Counted from the stretch's first letter, positions 26,168 through 37,870 are shown. The stretch: 64,000 nt of DNA from Neorhizobium sp. SHOUNA12A (GCF_023006505.1 NZ_JALBGV010000003.1:122479-186478), one strand, 5' to 3'. Notes: generated by a model not told the origin, from the sequence alone. Numbers and translations: made by a program.

Positions 26168-28171
26168 ATGTTCGGCAACAGCACTCTGACGGAATTCCTT
26201 TTCGGGCGGCTTACCCTCGAAGCCATTCCCTATCACGAGCCCATTCTCGTCGCGACCTTCGTCGTCGTCGCGCTCGGCGGTCTCGCCGTTTTAGGGGTTA
26301 TCACCAAATATCGGCTCTGGGGTTATCTCTGGAACGAGTGGTTCACCAGCGTCGACCACAAGAAGATCGGCGTCATGTACGTGGTTCTGGCGATCATCAT
26401 GCTGCTGCGCGGCTTTGCCGATGCGATCATGATGCGCATCCAGCAGGCGATCGCGTTCAACGGTTCGGAGGGCTATCTGCCGCCGCACCACTACGACCAG
26501 ATCTTCACCGCCCACGGCGTCATCATGATCTTCTTCATGGCCATGCCCTTCGTGACGGGCCTGATGAACTATGTCGTGCCGCTGCAGATCGGTGCCCGCG
26601 ACGTCTCTTTCCCGTTCCTCAACAACTTCTCGTTCTGGATGACGACGGCCGGCGCGATCATCATCATGATGTCCCTGTTCGTCGGAGAATTCGCCCGCAC
26701 CGGCTGGCTTGCCTATCCGCCGCTTTCGGGCGCCGACTACAGTCCGGGCGTCGGCGTCGATTATTACATCTGGGGCCTGCAGGTGGCCGGCATCGGCACC
26801 ACGCTTTCCGGCATCAACCTGATCGCCACGATCGTCAAGATGCGCGCGCCGGGCATGACCTTCATGAAGATGCCGATCTTCACCTGGACCTCGCTCTGCA
26901 CCAACGTGCTGATCGTCGCGTCCTTCCCGATCCTCACCGCCACCCTCGTTCTGCTGTCGCTCGACCGTTATGCCGGCACGAACTTCTTCACCAACGATCT
27001 CGGCGGCAATCCGATGATGTACATCAACCTCATCTGGATCTGGGGCCATCCGGAGGTCTACATCCTCGTCCTGCCGGCCTTCGGCATCTTTTCCGAAGTG
27101 GTCGCCACCTTCTGCGGCAAGCGGCTTTTCGGTTACGCCTCGATGGTCTACGCCACCTGCGTGATCATGATCCTTTCCTATATCGTCTGGCTGCACCACT
27201 TCTTCACCATGGGCTCGGGCGCGTCGGTCAACGCCTTCTTCGGCATCACCACGATGATCATCTCCATCCCGACGGGGGCCAAGATGTTCAACTGGCTGTT
27301 CACCATGTATCGCGGCCGCATCCGCTACGAACTGCCGATGATGTGGACGGTCGGCTTCATGGTGACATTCGTCATCGGCGGCATGACCGGTGTGATGCTC
27401 GCCGTGCCGCCGGCTGATTTCGTGCTCCACAATTCGCTGTTCCTGATCGCCCATTTCCACAACGTCATCATCGGCGGCGTGGTGTTCGGGCTGATGGCCG
27501 GCGTCGTCTACTGGTGGCCGAAGGCCTTCGGTTACAAGCTCGATACGTTCTGGGGCAAGATCAGCTTCTGGTGCTGGCTGATCGGCTTCTACGTCGCCTT
27601 CATGCCGCTCTATGTGCTCGGCCTGATGGGTGTCACCCGCCGCGTTTCCCAGTTCGAGGATCCGTCGCTGCAGATCTGGTTCGTCATCGCCGCCTTCGGC
27701 GCGGTGATCATCGCCTGCGGCATCGGCGCCTTCATCATCCAGATCGTCGTCAGCTACCTGAAGCGCGACCAGCTGCGCGAGACCTCCGGTGACCCCTGGG
27801 ACGGCCGCACGCTCGAATGGTCGACCTCCTCGCCGCCGCCGGACTACAACTTCGCCTTCACGCCGGTCGTGCACGACCACGACAGCTGGTACGACATGAA
27901 GAGCCGCGGCTATGAGCGCCCGCTCGGCGGCTTCAAGCCGATCCACATGCCGAAAAATACCGGCACGGGCGTCATCCTTGCCGCTATCAGTGTCGTCTTC
28001 GCCTTCGCGATGATCTGGTACATCTGGTGGCTGGCGATCGTCGCCTTTGTCGCCATGATCGCCGTCGCGATCGGCCATACCTTCAACTACGATCGGGATT
28101 TCCACATTCCAGCCGATACCGTGACCGCAACAGAGGACGCGCGCTCGAAGCTGCTCGCGGAACGGACCTGA
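26168..28171 (+). CDS. cyoB: Cytochrome bo-type ubiquinol oxidase subunit I
   Basis: 667 aa from ATG 26168, 31 bases after cyoA. This is the catalytic haem-copper subunit that reduces oxygen and pumps protons. The family start of the core ([18 protein letters not shown]) and the haem/CuB ligand blocks [32 protein letters not shown] (with the Tyr cross-linked to His), HHFFTMG and [12 protein letters not shown] are all intact. An extra N-terminal and C-terminal span, as in E. coli CyoB, are visible. Confidence 0.97.
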   Translation: MFGNSTLTEFLFGRLTLEAIPYHEPILVATFVVVALGGLAVLGVITKYRLWGYLWNEWFTSVDHKKIGVMYVVLAIIMLLRGFADAIMMRIQQAIAFNGSEGYLPPHHYDQIFTAHGVIMIFFMAMPFVTGLMNYVVPLQIGARDVSFPFLNNFSFWMTTAGAIIIMMSLFVGEFARTGWLAYPPLSGADYSPGVGVDYYIWGLQVAGIGTTLSGINLIATIVKMRAPGMTFMKMPIFTWTSLCTNVLIVASFPILTATLVLLSLDRYAGTNFFTNDLGGNPMMYINLIWIWGHPEVYILVLPAFGIFSEVVATFCGKRLFGYASMVYATCVIMILSYIVWLHHFFTMGSGASVNAFFGITTMIISIPTGAKMFNWLFTMYRGRIRYELPMMWTVGFMVTFVIGGMTGVMLAVPPADFVLHNSLFLIAHFHNVIIGGVVFGLMAGVVYWWPKAFGYKLDTFWGKISFWCWLIGFYVAFMPLYVLGLMGVTRRVSQFEDPSLQIWFVIAAFGAVIIACGIGAFIIQIVVSYLKRDQLRETSGDPWDGRTLEWSTSSPPPDYNFAFTPVVHDHDSWYDMKSRGYERPLGGFKPIHMPKNTGTGVILAAISVVFAFAMIWYIWWLAIVAFVAMIAVAIGHTFNYDRDFHIPADTVTATEDARSKLLAERT

Positions 28172-28175
28172 GACG

Positions 28176-28820
28176 ATGAGCCAGACGCAAGTTCAGACCC
28201 ACGGCCCCTCGGGCAATCACGAAACCGACAAGCCGCGGTTCTACGTCACGGAAGAGCATCATCCGGAAGGCAGCACCATGCTGGGCTTCTGGCTCTATCT
28301 GATGAGCGACTGCCTGGTCTTCGCGGTGCTTTTCGCCACCCACGGCGTGCTCGGCCGCAATTATGCGGCAGGTCCGTCGCCGGCCGACCTGTTCGACCTG
28401 CCGATCGTCGCCCTCAACACGGCAATGCTGCTGTTCTCGTCGATCACCTACGGTTTTGCCATGCTGCAGATGGAACGCAGCGCCAAGACCGAGACGCTGT
28501 TCTGGCTCGGCGTGACCGGCGTGTTCGGAGCGATCTTCCTCGGCCTCGAACTCTACGAATTCAACCACCTGATCCATGAGGGCGCCGGACCGACCCGCTC
28601 GGCCTTCCTCTCCTCCTTCTTCACCCTGGTCGGCACCCACGGGCTGCACGTCACCTTCGGCATCGTCTGGTTGATCACGCTGATGGTGCAGGTCGGCAGA
28701 CACGGACTGATCGAGGCAAACAAGCGCCGCCTGATGTGCCTGTCGATGTTCTGGCACTTCCTCGACGTCGTCTGGATCGGCGTCTTTTCCTTCGTCTACC
28801 TTATGGGAGTCCTCGGATGA
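28176..28820 (+). CDS. cyoC: Cytochrome bo-type ubiquinol oxidase subunit III
   Basis: 214 aa, starting four bases after cyoB. Five predicted membrane spans; TMLGFWLYLMSDCLVFAVLF and LVGTHGLHVTFGIVW are conserved subunit III blocks, with the C-terminal FWHFLDVVWIGVF segment. Its TGA overlaps the cyoD ATG (ATGA), indicating translational coupling. Confidence 0.96.
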   Translation: MSQTQVQTHGPSGNHETDKPRFYVTEEHHPEGSTMLGFWLYLMSDCLVFAVLFATHGVLGRNYAAGPSPADLFDLPIVALNTAMLLFSSITYGFAMLQMERSAKTETLFWLGVTGVFGAIFLGLELYEFNHLIHEGAGPTRSAFLSSFFTLVGTHGLHVTFGIVWLITLMVQVGRHGLIEANKRRLMCLSMFWHFLDVVWIGVFSFVYLMGVLG

Positions 28821-29233
28821 GCTCGCACGGCCAAGCCCCGCACGCCCCTGCTCACGAAAGTGCCTCAGAGGCCCATCACGGCCACAGCAACGGCCATCAG
28901 GCCGGCCACGGCACGCTGAAAGGTTACCTGATCGGCTTCAGCCTGTCGGTGATCCTGACCGCCATCCCGTTCTGGCTGGTGATGAGCGGCGCCATCGACA
29001 GCAAGCTGTTCACCGCCTTTCTCGTCATGGGGCTCGGCGTCATTCAGATCGTCGTGCACATGGTCTATTTCCTGCACATGAACCCGCGCTCGGAAGGCGG
29101 CTGGACGATGATGGCGCTGCTCTTCACCCTTGTCCTGGTCGGTATCACGCTTGCCGGATCGCTCTGGGTCATGCACCATCTCAACACCAACATGATGCCG
29201 ATGTCGCCGGAGATGATGAAAAACATGCCGTGA
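28817..29233 (+). CDS. cyoD: Cytochrome bo-type ubiquinol oxidase subunit IV
   Basis: 138 aa from the ATG overlapping the cyoC stop. A His-rich N-terminus (HAPAHESASEAHHGHSNG) precedes three membrane spans with the subunit IV patterns GYLIGFSLSVILTAIPFW and VQIVVHMVYFLHM-like IQIVVHMVYFLHM. The Met-rich C-terminus (MMPMSPEMMKNMP) is unusual in composition but short. A UUCG tetraloop hairpin starts at the stop codon (29233-29246). Confidence 0.93.
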   Translation: MSSHGQAPHAPAHESASEAHHGHSNGHQAGHGTLKGYLIGFSLSVILTAIPFWLVMSGAIDSKLFTAFLVMGLGVIQIVVHMVYFLHMNPRSEGGWTMMALLFTLVLVGITLAGSLWVMHHLNTNMMPMSPEMMKNMP

Positions 29234-29246
29234 CCCCTTCGGGGGT
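29233..29246 (+). other. UUCG tetraloop hairpin after cyoD
   Basis: ACCCC-TTCG-GGGGT: a very stable small stem directly at the cyoD stop codon and before the SURF1 ribosome site. No T-run follows, so it is probably an mRNA stabiliser or partial attenuator. Confidence 0.5.
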
Positions 29247-29267
29247 AAACTGGGAAGGGATAGACGC

Positions 29268-30017
29268 GTGGCTCTCGACCATCCTTTGACCGGAGAAACA
29301 GCGGATGCTGACCCAGTCTGCTCCCGACTGGTCTTTGCCGCCGCGATGCTGTTGTTGACCGTCGTTTTCCTCGGACTCGGCACCTGGCAGGTGCAGCGGC
29401 TCTTCTGGAAGCTCGACCTGATCGCCCGCGTCGATGCCCGGGTCACGGCAACCCCGGCGCCCGCGCCCTCATCGCCAGCCTGGCCCACCATCAACGCCGA
29501 AGACGACGAGTATCGGCGCGTCACGGCGACCGGCACTTTCCGCCATGACGCGGAAACGCTGGTCCAGGCGGTCACCGATCTCGGTCCCGGCTTCTGGATT
29601 CTGACGCCTCTGGAACAGAAGGACGGGACCACCGTCCTCGTCAATCGCGGCTTCGTGCCTGCCAACCGCCGCGATCCGGCCTTGCGGCCGGATGGGCAGC
29701 TCGTAGGCCCGGTGAAGATCACCGGCCTCATCCGCATCAGCGAGCCGGAGGGCGCCTTCCTGCGCTCCAACGATCCCGCGAGTGATCGCTGGTACTCGCG
29801 CGATGTGGCCGCGATTGCCGCCGCCACCGGCCTCGAAAGGGTCGCACCCTATTTCATCGATGCCGACGCGACGCCCATCCCCGGCGGCCTGCCCGTCGGC
29901 GGACTGACGGTGATCCGCTTCCGCAACAGCCACCTCGTTTATGCCGCGACCTGGTATCTGCTGGCGGTGATGAGTGCCGCTGCGGCCTATGCGATCCAGC
30001 GCCGGCGGCTCGCCTGA
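29268..30017 (+). CDS. SURF1-family oxidase assembly protein
   Basis: 249 aa, GTG start preceded by GGGAAGGG. Two membrane segments bracket a periplasmic domain: LLLTVVFLGLGTWQVQRLFWK at the N-terminus (with the GTWQ-R signature of SURF1) and VYAATWYLLAVMSAAAAY at the C-terminus. The intervening domain contains PGFWILTPLEQKDGTTVLVN RGFVP in two halves, a family landmark. SURF1 proteins help insert haem into terminal oxidases; this copy, directly after cyoABCD, is probably dedicated to the bo-type oxidase. Confidence 0.92.
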   Translation: MALDHPLTGETADADPVCSRLVFAAAMLLLTVVFLGLGTWQVQRLFWKLDLIARVDARVTATPAPAPSSPAWPTINAEDDEYRRVTATGTFRHDAETLVQAVTDLGPGFWILTPLEQKDGTTVLVNRGFVPANRRDPALRPDGQLVGPVKITGLIRISEPEGAFLRSNDPASDRWYSRDVAAIAAATGLERVAPYFIDADATPIPGGLPVGGLTVIRFRNSHLVYAATWYLLAVMSAAAAYAIQRRRLA

Positions 30018-30144
30018 AACTTGAGGCGTGGATTTCCACGGAATAGCAGGTCCGCAACCTGTTCATCGCGCGCCGAATTTCTCATACTCGATAAACGGCA
30101 TTTGCCAGCGCCGCGGGCGGCCGGCTAAGAGCGGATTTGATATT

Positions 30145-30600
30145 ATGCGCCAGTTTTTCAACTCGAAATACAAGATCCTTTTTACGGCCGCGCTGTTCAT
30201 CCTGACGTCGGTATTCATGTCGATCTCCGCGACCGGGCATGTCAGCGGCAACTATATCGCGATTGTTCTGGTGGGATTCCTGTTCACGATCCTGTCGCTC
30301 TATTCGGCAGTCAGGTCGCGACACGCGGAATACCTGATCATCGGCAGCCTGTTGTTGTCCCTCTCGACCCTGGTCGGGATTACCGAAGTACTGACCAAGA
30401 AGATCTCGAACATGCAGTACGGGGTTTATTTCTTCGCCTTCCTCGGCTGCGTCGGCCTGCTTTCGCTGGGCCTGATCGCACGGTATCTCACCAGCGAGGG
30501 GTGGAGCGTCAGTTCCGAAAAGACGCGCGAGGCCTTGTCCGTCTGCGCCACGATCCTCGGATTCGTGCTCGCCATCGCCTCGGCCTTCGTGCCGACCTGA
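30145..30600 (+). CDS. Small multi-pass membrane protein of unknown function
   Basis: 151 aa from ATG 30145. Four hydrophobic segments are visible: ILFTAALFILTSVFMSIS, YIAIVLVGFLFTILSLY, LIIGSLLLSLSTLVGIT with VYFFAFLGCVGLLSLGLIA, and a C-terminal ATILGFVLAIASAFVPT. No known motif is recognised. It follows SURF1 on the same strand after 127 bases, which show no clear promoter, so it may be read from the cyo transcript. It ends just before a hairpin shared with katG. Confidence 0.7.
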   Translation: MRQFFNSKYKILFTAALFILTSVFMSISATGHVSGNYIAIVLVGFLFTILSLYSAVRSRHAEYLIIGSLLLSLSTLVGITEVLTKKISNMQYGVYFFAFLGCVGLLSLGLIARYLTSEGWSVSSEKTREALSVCATILGFVLAIASAFVPT

Positions 30601-30633
30601 AAAGCTCGGCGGTAAATCAGCATTGAAAAGATG

Positions 30634-30662
30634 CCCGGACGCAGCTGAGCCACGTCCGGGCG
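30634..30662. terminator. Stem-loop between the membrane protein gene and katG (convergent)
   Basis: GCCCGGACG, 11-base loop, CGTCCGGGC: perfect 9-bp stem. It is followed by GATTTTG on the plus strand and ATCTTTTC on the minus strand, so it can terminate both convergent genes, though the T-runs are short. Confidence 0.7.
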
Positions 30663-30673
30663 ATTTTGATCGA

Positions 30674-33064
<2,391 letters not shown>

Positions 33065-33982
33065 ATGAAGAACGTCACCCTGAAACAACTCCGTTATTTC
33101 GAGGCCCTGGCGCGGGACGGCCGCTTCCGCCGCGCCGCCGATGCCTGCGCGATTTCCCAGCCGGCTTTGTCGATGCAGATCAAGGAACTCGAACAGGAAT
33201 TGGGCGGCGATCTCTTCGAGCGGAATGCGCGCGAAGTGAAACTGACCGCCTTCGGCCAGACCTTCGCGCTACGGGTTCGCGATATCCTGCGGGCGGTGGA
33301 CGAACTGGCGGATCTCGCCCGCGCGTCGCGCGATCCGTTCCTGGCGCGCCTGCGCATCGGCATCATCCCGACGATCGCGCCCTATCTGCTGCCGGCGATC
33401 ATCAACGACCTGAACAGGACGTTCGACGGGATCGAATTGCAGGTGCGCGAGACGCAGACGGCAAAACTGGTCCAGGAACTGGCGCAGGGCGAACTGGATC
33501 TGGCAATCGTCGCCCTGCCCGTATCGGAACCGTTCCTGACCGAGCTCAAACTGTTCGACGAGGAGTTTGTGCTGGTCCGGCGACGTGAGGACGAGGACAA
33601 GCCCGTCCCCGAACGCGAGGCGTTGCGCGAAATGCGCCTGCTGTTGCTGGAGGAAGGCCACTGTTTTCGCGACCAAGCCTTATCGTTCTGCAAGATTGGA
33701 TCGACCCGCGCCCGGGAAGTCATGGAAGGCAGCTCTTTGTCCACCCTGGTCCAGATGGTCAGCGCCGGCATCGGCATCACCCTGATCCCGGAAATGGCGG
33801 TGCCTTTGGAAACGCGCTCGGCGCAGGTTTCGATCTCCCGCTTCCAGACGCCCCGGCCGTCCCGCACGATCGGAATGATCTGGCGCCATTCGACGCCTCT
33901 CGTCACCCAGCTCCTGCAGATTTCCGAGGTAGTACGCCGCTCAGCCGATACGGTGCGCGAACAGTATGCGATGCGACGTTGA
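33065..33982 (+). CDS. oxyR: Peroxide-sensing LysR-type regulator OxyR
   Basis: 305 aa. The N-terminal winged helix (LKQLRYFEALARDGRFRRAA, then CAISQPALSMQIKELE) is LysR-type. The redox pair is present: C200 and C209 within EEGHCFRDQALSFC, aligning with Cys199 and Cys208 of E. coli OxyR. It would activate katG on oxidation and repress itself. Its stop codon abuts a decayed IS3 transposase remnant. Confidence 0.96.
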   Translation: MKNVTLKQLRYFEALARDGRFRRAADACAISQPALSMQIKELEQELGGDLFERNAREVKLTAFGQTFALRVRDILRAVDELADLARASRDPFLARLRIGIIPTIAPYLLPAIINDLNRTFDGIELQVRETQTAKLVQELAQGELDLAIVALPVSEPFLTELKLFDEEFVLVRRREDEDKPVPEREALREMRLLLLEEGHCFRDQALSFCKIGSTRAREVMEGSSLSTLVQMVSAGIGITLIPEMAVPLETRSAQVSISRFQTPRPSRTIGMIWRHSTPLVTQLLQISEVVRRSADTVREQYAMRR

Positions 33983-34201
33983 GACGTCGATCTGCCAGCG
34001 AAGCTGCGCCACCTCGCCAACCAGCGGCGGCACTCTGTCGGCACGTCTGCACCGATCCTGGTCGAGGCGACGGCCGATTCCCGCCGGTCGCTCGATTTCG
34101 TCCACGACCAGTTCGCCTGCGGCAGACGGTTCCTCAATGTCGTTGATGACGTGAGGCGCGAATGCCTTGCTCATGGTTTCGTTGCTGACGACGCATTGTC
34201 A
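33983..34201 (+). pseudogene. IS3-family transposase (OrfB) remnant
   Basis: Immediately after the oxyR stop an open frame reads DLPAKLRHLANQRR, then HSVGTSAPILVEA, then RRSLDFVHDQFACGRRF, LNVVDDVRRECLA. These are the consecutive landmarks of the IS3/IS407-type OrfB integrase, with the first catalytic Asp in the SLDFVHD block and the second in NVVDD. The segment that normally lies between LANQRR and the GTRAP-like block is deleted, and neither end of the protein is present. It ends where idnD ends on the other strand. It is non-functional. Confidence 0.8.
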
Positions 34202-35230
34202 AAACGCGAGCTGCACCTTCATCGATCGCGTCCGGTCGCCGGCCGCCTCGAATGCCTTGACGGCGTCTTCGAGGGGATAGGTTCCGGTGAGCAGCGGCTT
34301 CAGATCAACGCGCCGCTTGCTGATGAGGTCGACCGCCAGCCCGAATTCCTCGTGGAAGCGGAATGTGCCTTTCATCTCGATCTCCTTGGCCACCACCATG
34401 TTCTGCGGGATCGACACGTCGCCGCCGAGGCCGAGCTGGACGAGGATGCCGCGCGGCTTCAAGACCTCAAGGCCCGCGCGCAGGGCGCTCTGATTGCCAG
34501 ACGCCTCGAACTGGACGTCGAAGTATCCCTTATTGGCAGCGTAGGCGGATAGGAGCTCCGGATCGCGGGCGACGTTGATGACCCGGTCGGCACCAACCTG
34601 GAGCGCCGTCTCGAGTACGGGGTTCATCACGTCGGTGGCTATGATCTCACGGGCGCCATGCGCGCGTGCCGCGATGATCGCCAGCGCACCGATCGGACCG
34701 CAGCCGGTCACAAGAACCCGCTTGTCGGCGAGCCCGCCAGCGCGAACGATCGCGTGCAGCGTGACGGCGAAGGGTTCCGCCATCGCTGCTTCATGGATGG
34801 AGACACCGTCGGCGACCTTGTGGCACTGCCATTGTTCGGCGACCAGCCGCTCGCGAAACGCCCCCTGGATATGCGGCATCGGCATGGCGGAGCCGTAGAA
34901 GCGCATGTTCAGGCAATGGTTCTGCTGGCCCTTGAGGCAATAGCCGCAGGCGTTGCAGGGCCGGCTCGGCGACACCGCCACCCGGTCGCCCACCGCCAGT
35001 CCGGAAACGCCCGCCCCCAGTGCCTTGATCGTTCCTGCAACCTCGTGACCGAGGATCATCGGCTCGCGGACACGCACCGTGCCGAAGCCGCCGTGATTGT
35101 AATAATGCAGATCGGAACCGCAGATGCCGCCGGCCTCGATGGCGACCTCCACCTGTCCGGGGCCGAGCGCCTCGACCTCCCGTTCCTCTATGCGCAGATC
35201 CTTGGCGGCATGAATGACGACGGCTTTCAT
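34199..35230 (-). CDS. idnD: L-idonate 5-dehydrogenase, zinc-dependent
   Basis: 343 aa, the standard length for a medium-chain alcohol dehydrogenase. It oxidises L-idonate to 5-keto-D-gluconate. The catalytic zinc ligands lie in GGICGSDLHYYNHGGFG and MILGHEVAGT, the structural zinc Cys set in CNACGYCLKGQQNHC, and the NAD-binding fold in RVLVTGCGPIGALA. The HYYNHGGFGTVRVREPM segment is characteristic of IdnD. It is the last gene of the minus-strand operon starting at 41843 and directly follows the hydroxyacid dehydrogenase. Confidence 0.9.
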   Translation of the reverse strand: MKAVVIHAAKDLRIEEREVEALGPGQVEVAIEAGGICGSDLHYYNHGGFGTVRVREPMILGHEVAGTIKALGAGVSGLAVGDRVAVSPSRPCNACGYCLKGQQNHCLNMRFYGSAMPMPHIQGAFRERLVAEQWQCHKVADGVSIHEAAMAEPFAVTLHAIVRAGGLADKRVLVTGCGPIGALAIIAARAHGAREIIATDVMNPVLETALQVGADRVINVARDPELLSAYAANKGYFDVQFEASGNQSALRAGLEVLKPRGILVQLGLGGDVSIPQNMVVAKEIEMKGTFRFHEEFGLAVDLISKRRVDLKPLLTGTYPLEDAVKAFEAAGDRTRSMKVQLAF

Positions 35231-35240
35231 GGGCTTGTCC

Positions 35241-36188
35241 TCAGAGAACGGGGGTTAGCAAGCTGGCGCCGGCAAAGTGGGCGGCGAGATTGTCGCGCAC
35301 CAGCTTGCCCATCGCCTTGCGGGTTTCGATCGTGCCCGACGCATGGTGTGGCTGCACCAGCACGTTGCCGAGTTCGAGGAAACGCGGATCGAGCTTCGGC
35401 TCGCCTTCGAACACGTCGAGTGCCGCAGATCCGAGTGCTCCGCTTTCGAGTGCGGCAAGCAGCGCTTCCTCGTCGATATTGGACGCGCGCGAGATGTTGA
35501 TCAGCATGCCTTCCGGACCGAGCGCGGCGATCACGTCTTCGGAGACGATGTGGCGGGTCGCGGCCGAGGCGGCGAGCGTCACGAACAGGAAGTCCGCATG
35601 CCGGGCGAGTTCGACCGGATCGGCGATGAAGGTCATCCCTTCCGCATAAGGTTTTGCGGTAACATCGCTATAGGCGATGTCCATGTCGAAGCCCCTAAGG
35701 CGTTTGGCGACTTCGAAGCCGATACGGCCAAGGCCGAGAACCCCGGCCTTGCGGCCCCAGACCCGGCGCTTCAGGGGATAGAGACCCTTTGTCCCCCAGC
35801 TTCCGTCCCGGACCCAGGCCTCGGCGCCGATCATGCCGCGCGACTGGACCAGCATCATTGCCACGCCGAGATCGGCCACGTCATTGGTCAGCACGTCCGG
35901 CGTATTGGTCACGCGGATGCCGCGAGCGCGGCAGGCATCCAGGTTGACCGCATCGTAACCGACGCCGTAGACGGAGATGACTTCGAGCTTCGGCAGCTTG
36001 CCGATCAGGTCGGCGGATGCGCCCAGCTCGCCGCGCGTGGCGATGGCGCGGATACCGGCGGCGTGCTGGCTCACGAAGGCATCACGATCGGACGCCTCGT
36101 ACAGCTTCAGGACATTGTACTGCGCCTCCAGCTCGACGAGATCCCACTCGGGATAAGGGCCGATCAGAAGAATGTCGGGCTTGCTCAT
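35241..36188 (-). CDS. D-isomer-specific 2-hydroxyacid dehydrogenase
   Basis: 315 aa. NAD-binding GVLGLGRIGFEVAKRL, catalytic Arg in LINISRASNIDEEALL, Glu in DVFEGEPKLD and His in VLVQPHHASGT are all present. The family includes glyoxylate/hydroxypyruvate reductases and 2-ketogluconate or 2-ketogulonate reductases. Being between idnO and idnD, a 2-keto sugar-acid reductase role in idonate or gluconate metabolism is most likely. A GGAGGAACC ribosome site precedes the ATG. The 185 bases upstream contain a decayed gluconokinase. Confidence 0.88.
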   Translation of the reverse strand: MSKPDILLIGPYPEWDLVELEAQYNVLKLYEASDRDAFVSQHAAGIRAIATRGELGASADLIGKLPKLEVISVYGVGYDAVNLDACRARGIRVTNTPDVLTNDVADLGVAMMLVQSRGMIGAEAWVRDGSWGTKGLYPLKRRVWGRKAGVLGLGRIGFEVAKRLRGFDMDIAYSDVTAKPYAEGMTFIADPVELARHADFLFVTLAASAATRHIVSEDVIAALGPEGMLINISRASNIDEEALLAALESGALGSAALDVFEGEPKLDPRFLELGNVLVQPHHASGTIETRKAMGKLVRDNLAAHFAGASLLTPVL

Positions 36189-36202
36189 GGTTCCTCCAGG
36201 TT

Positions 36203-36373
36203 TCAGTTCGAGCGCCTCTGGCGGGCCGCCAGCAGCGTCATTGCCATCGAGACGATGGATTCAAGCGACTGGTTCGACGGTCACGACGTCGGGCTCTGCT
36301 GTCGGAAGATCGGCCGTCGCACTTGCCGCAGCCCGACACGCCCATCACGACGATCGGCCCGAAGGCTCCTGCC
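36203..36373 (-). pseudogene. Gluconokinase remnant
   Basis: The minus strand between idnO and the hydroxyacid dehydrogenase begins with GPIVVMGVSGCGK, the unmistakable P-loop start of a GntK/IdnK gluconokinase, then loses homology at the P-loop Ser/Thr. A later stretch reads EPDVVTVEPVA, stop, and in another frame SIVSMAMTLLAARQRRSN up to a stop at 36203-36205, resembling a kinase C-terminus. About 100-130 codons are missing and the frame is broken. The position fits the idn gene order, in which idnK normally supplies 6-phosphogluconate. Confidence 0.72.
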
Positions 36374-37141
36374 TCAGAGGCTGGTGGTGATACCGCCATC
36401 GACATAGAGTGTGTGTCCGTTGACGAAGGAGGAGGCCTTGGCCGACAGGAAAACGGCCGCACCGACCAGTTCCTCGACGTCGCCCCAACGTCCGGCGGGC
36501 GTGCGTTTCTCCAGCCAGGACGAGAATTCCTCGCTGTCGACCAGTGCCTGGTTCAACGGCGTCTTGAAGTAGCCCGGGGCGATCGCATTGATCTGCAGGC
36601 CGTGCTTGGCCCAGTCGGTGCACATGCCGCGCGTCAGGTTCTTCACTGCGCCTTTGGTCGCCGTATAGGGCGCGATGCCCGGGCGTGCGAGTTCGCTCTG
36701 CACCGAGGCGATGTTGATGATCTTGCCACGACCGCGGCCGATCATGTGCTTGGCCACCGCCTGGCCGACATAAAAAACGCTGGAGATATTGGTTTTCAGC
36801 AATTGCTCCCAGCGGTCGATGGGGAAATCCTCGAGCGGGCTGCGGAACTGCATCCCGGCATTGTTGACCAGGATGTCGATCGCGCCGACTTCGGCCTCGA
36901 TCGCATCGATCCCGCGCTTCACCGCTTCGGCGTCCGTCACGTCGAAGTCAGAGACCGAAACCGTCGCACCAGTTTCCTTGAGCTGTCCTGCAGCGGTCTC
37001 GAGCCTGGCCCTGTCACGGCCGTTCAGAACGATGGAAGCTCCATGTTCCGCAAGGCCTCTGGCCAGCGCAAAGCCGATACCTTGCGACGATCCCGTTATC
37101 AGGGCTCGCAAACCGGTCAAATCAAACAGGGAATGGCTCAT
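36374..37141 (-). CDS. idnO: Gluconate 5-dehydrogenase (5-keto-D-gluconate reductase), SDR family
   Basis: 255 aa. Classical SDR with nucleotide motif ITGSSQGIGFALARGLAEHG, NNAG in DILVNNAGMQFR and the catalytic Tyr-x3-Lys in YTATKGAVKNLTRG. The N-terminus HSLFDLTGLRALITGSSQGI and the ending ASSFVNGHTLYVDGG are close to the IdnO/Gno pattern. It reduces 5-ketogluconate from IdnD to gluconate. The operon's kinase for the next step is broken (36203-36373), so gluconate must be phosphorylated by an enzyme elsewhere or the flux goes another way. Confidence 0.9.
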   Translation of the reverse strand: MSHSLFDLTGLRALITGSSQGIGFALARGLAEHGASIVLNGRDRARLETAAGQLKETGATVSVSDFDVTDAEAVKRGIDAIEAEVGAIDILVNNAGMQFRSPLEDFPIDRWEQLLKTNISSVFYVGQAVAKHMIGRGRGKIINIASVQSELARPGIAPYTATKGAVKNLTRGMCTDWAKHGLQINAIAPGYFKTPLNQALVDSEEFSSWLEKRTPAGRWGDVEELVGAAVFLSAKASSFVNGHTLYVDGGITTSL

Positions 37142-37195
37142 CGGATACCTCGTTCCTTGAACAGGAAAAAATGCTGCGACATCTGGAGCGACTAC

Positions 37196-37870
37196 TCAGA
37201 TATCGACGACGAGCCCCTTGGCTTTCAACACCGGTTCAAGCTTGCTGACCTCGATGACCGACTTTCCCTGTTTGTAGGCTTCGATATAACCGGCTTCCGC
37301 ATCTTCACGGGCCTGCGACAGACGCGCTACCTCCTGCGCCTCGGCGCGGCGCACGACAACGAGGCCATCGGCATCGCCGACGATGATATCGCCCGGATTG
37401 ATGATCTCTCCACCGACGATAACCGGATCGTTGACGGCGGCGATGGTTTCCTTGACGGTGCCCTTGATGCAGACGCTGAGCGAAAAGACCGGGAAGCCAA
37501 GCTCCCGCAGCTGCAACGTGTCACGGACCCCGGTATCGGTCACCAGGCCGCCTATGCCCTTTGCAAGGCAGGCATTGGCAAGAACATCGCCGAAAGAGCC
37601 GGCCTCTTCAAACTCGCCCGCCGACACGACGATGATATCGCCCGGTTTGGCGTAGTTGATGGCAAGCTGCAACATGATGTTGTCGCGCGGCGCACATTTG
37701 ACAGTAAAGGCCGGGCCGCACAGCTTCATGCGATAGTCGACCGGCTTGAGGCGCGAGGAAAGCGCCCCCCTGCGCCCCTGCGCTTCATGGATCGTGGCCG
37801 GCGAGAATTTGGCGACCGCCTCGATGTCGGCCTTGCTTGGCCGTTCTGCGATGTCTTTGATATGGATCAT
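37196..37870 (-). CDS. RraA-like aldolase (HMG/CHA aldolase, oxaloacetate decarboxylase family)
   Basis: 224 aa from ATG 37870; an upstream in-frame extension shows no coding character. The fold and motifs are those of class II pyruvate aldolases of the RraA superfamily: FSPATIHEAQGRRGAL, MKLCGPAFTVKCAPRDN, GDIIVVSAGEFEEAGSFGDV and the metal-site GLVTDTGVRDTLQL. Known members cleave 4-hydroxy-4-methyl-2-oxoglutarate or 4-carboxy-4-hydroxy-2-oxoadipate to pyruvate plus an oxoacid. Encoded between the ABC binding protein and idnO; its substrate in this operon is unknown. Confidence 0.85.
   Translation of the reverse strand: MIHIKDIAERPSKADIEAVAKFSPATIHEAQGRRGALSSRLKPVDYRMKLCGPAFTVKCAPRDNIMLQLAINYAKPGDIIVVSAGEFEEAGSFGDVLANACLAKGIGGLVTDTGVRDTLQLRELGFPVFSLSVCIKGTVKETIAAVNDPVIVGGEIINPGDIIVGDADGLVVVRRAEAQEVARLSQAREDAEAGYIEAYKQGKSVIEVSKLEPVLKAKGLVVDI

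Noticed and set aside
26291..28105. 604-codon open frame on the minus strand
   Set aside because: Antisense to cyoB; composition is dominated by His, Asp and Arg as expected for a complement-strand artefact.
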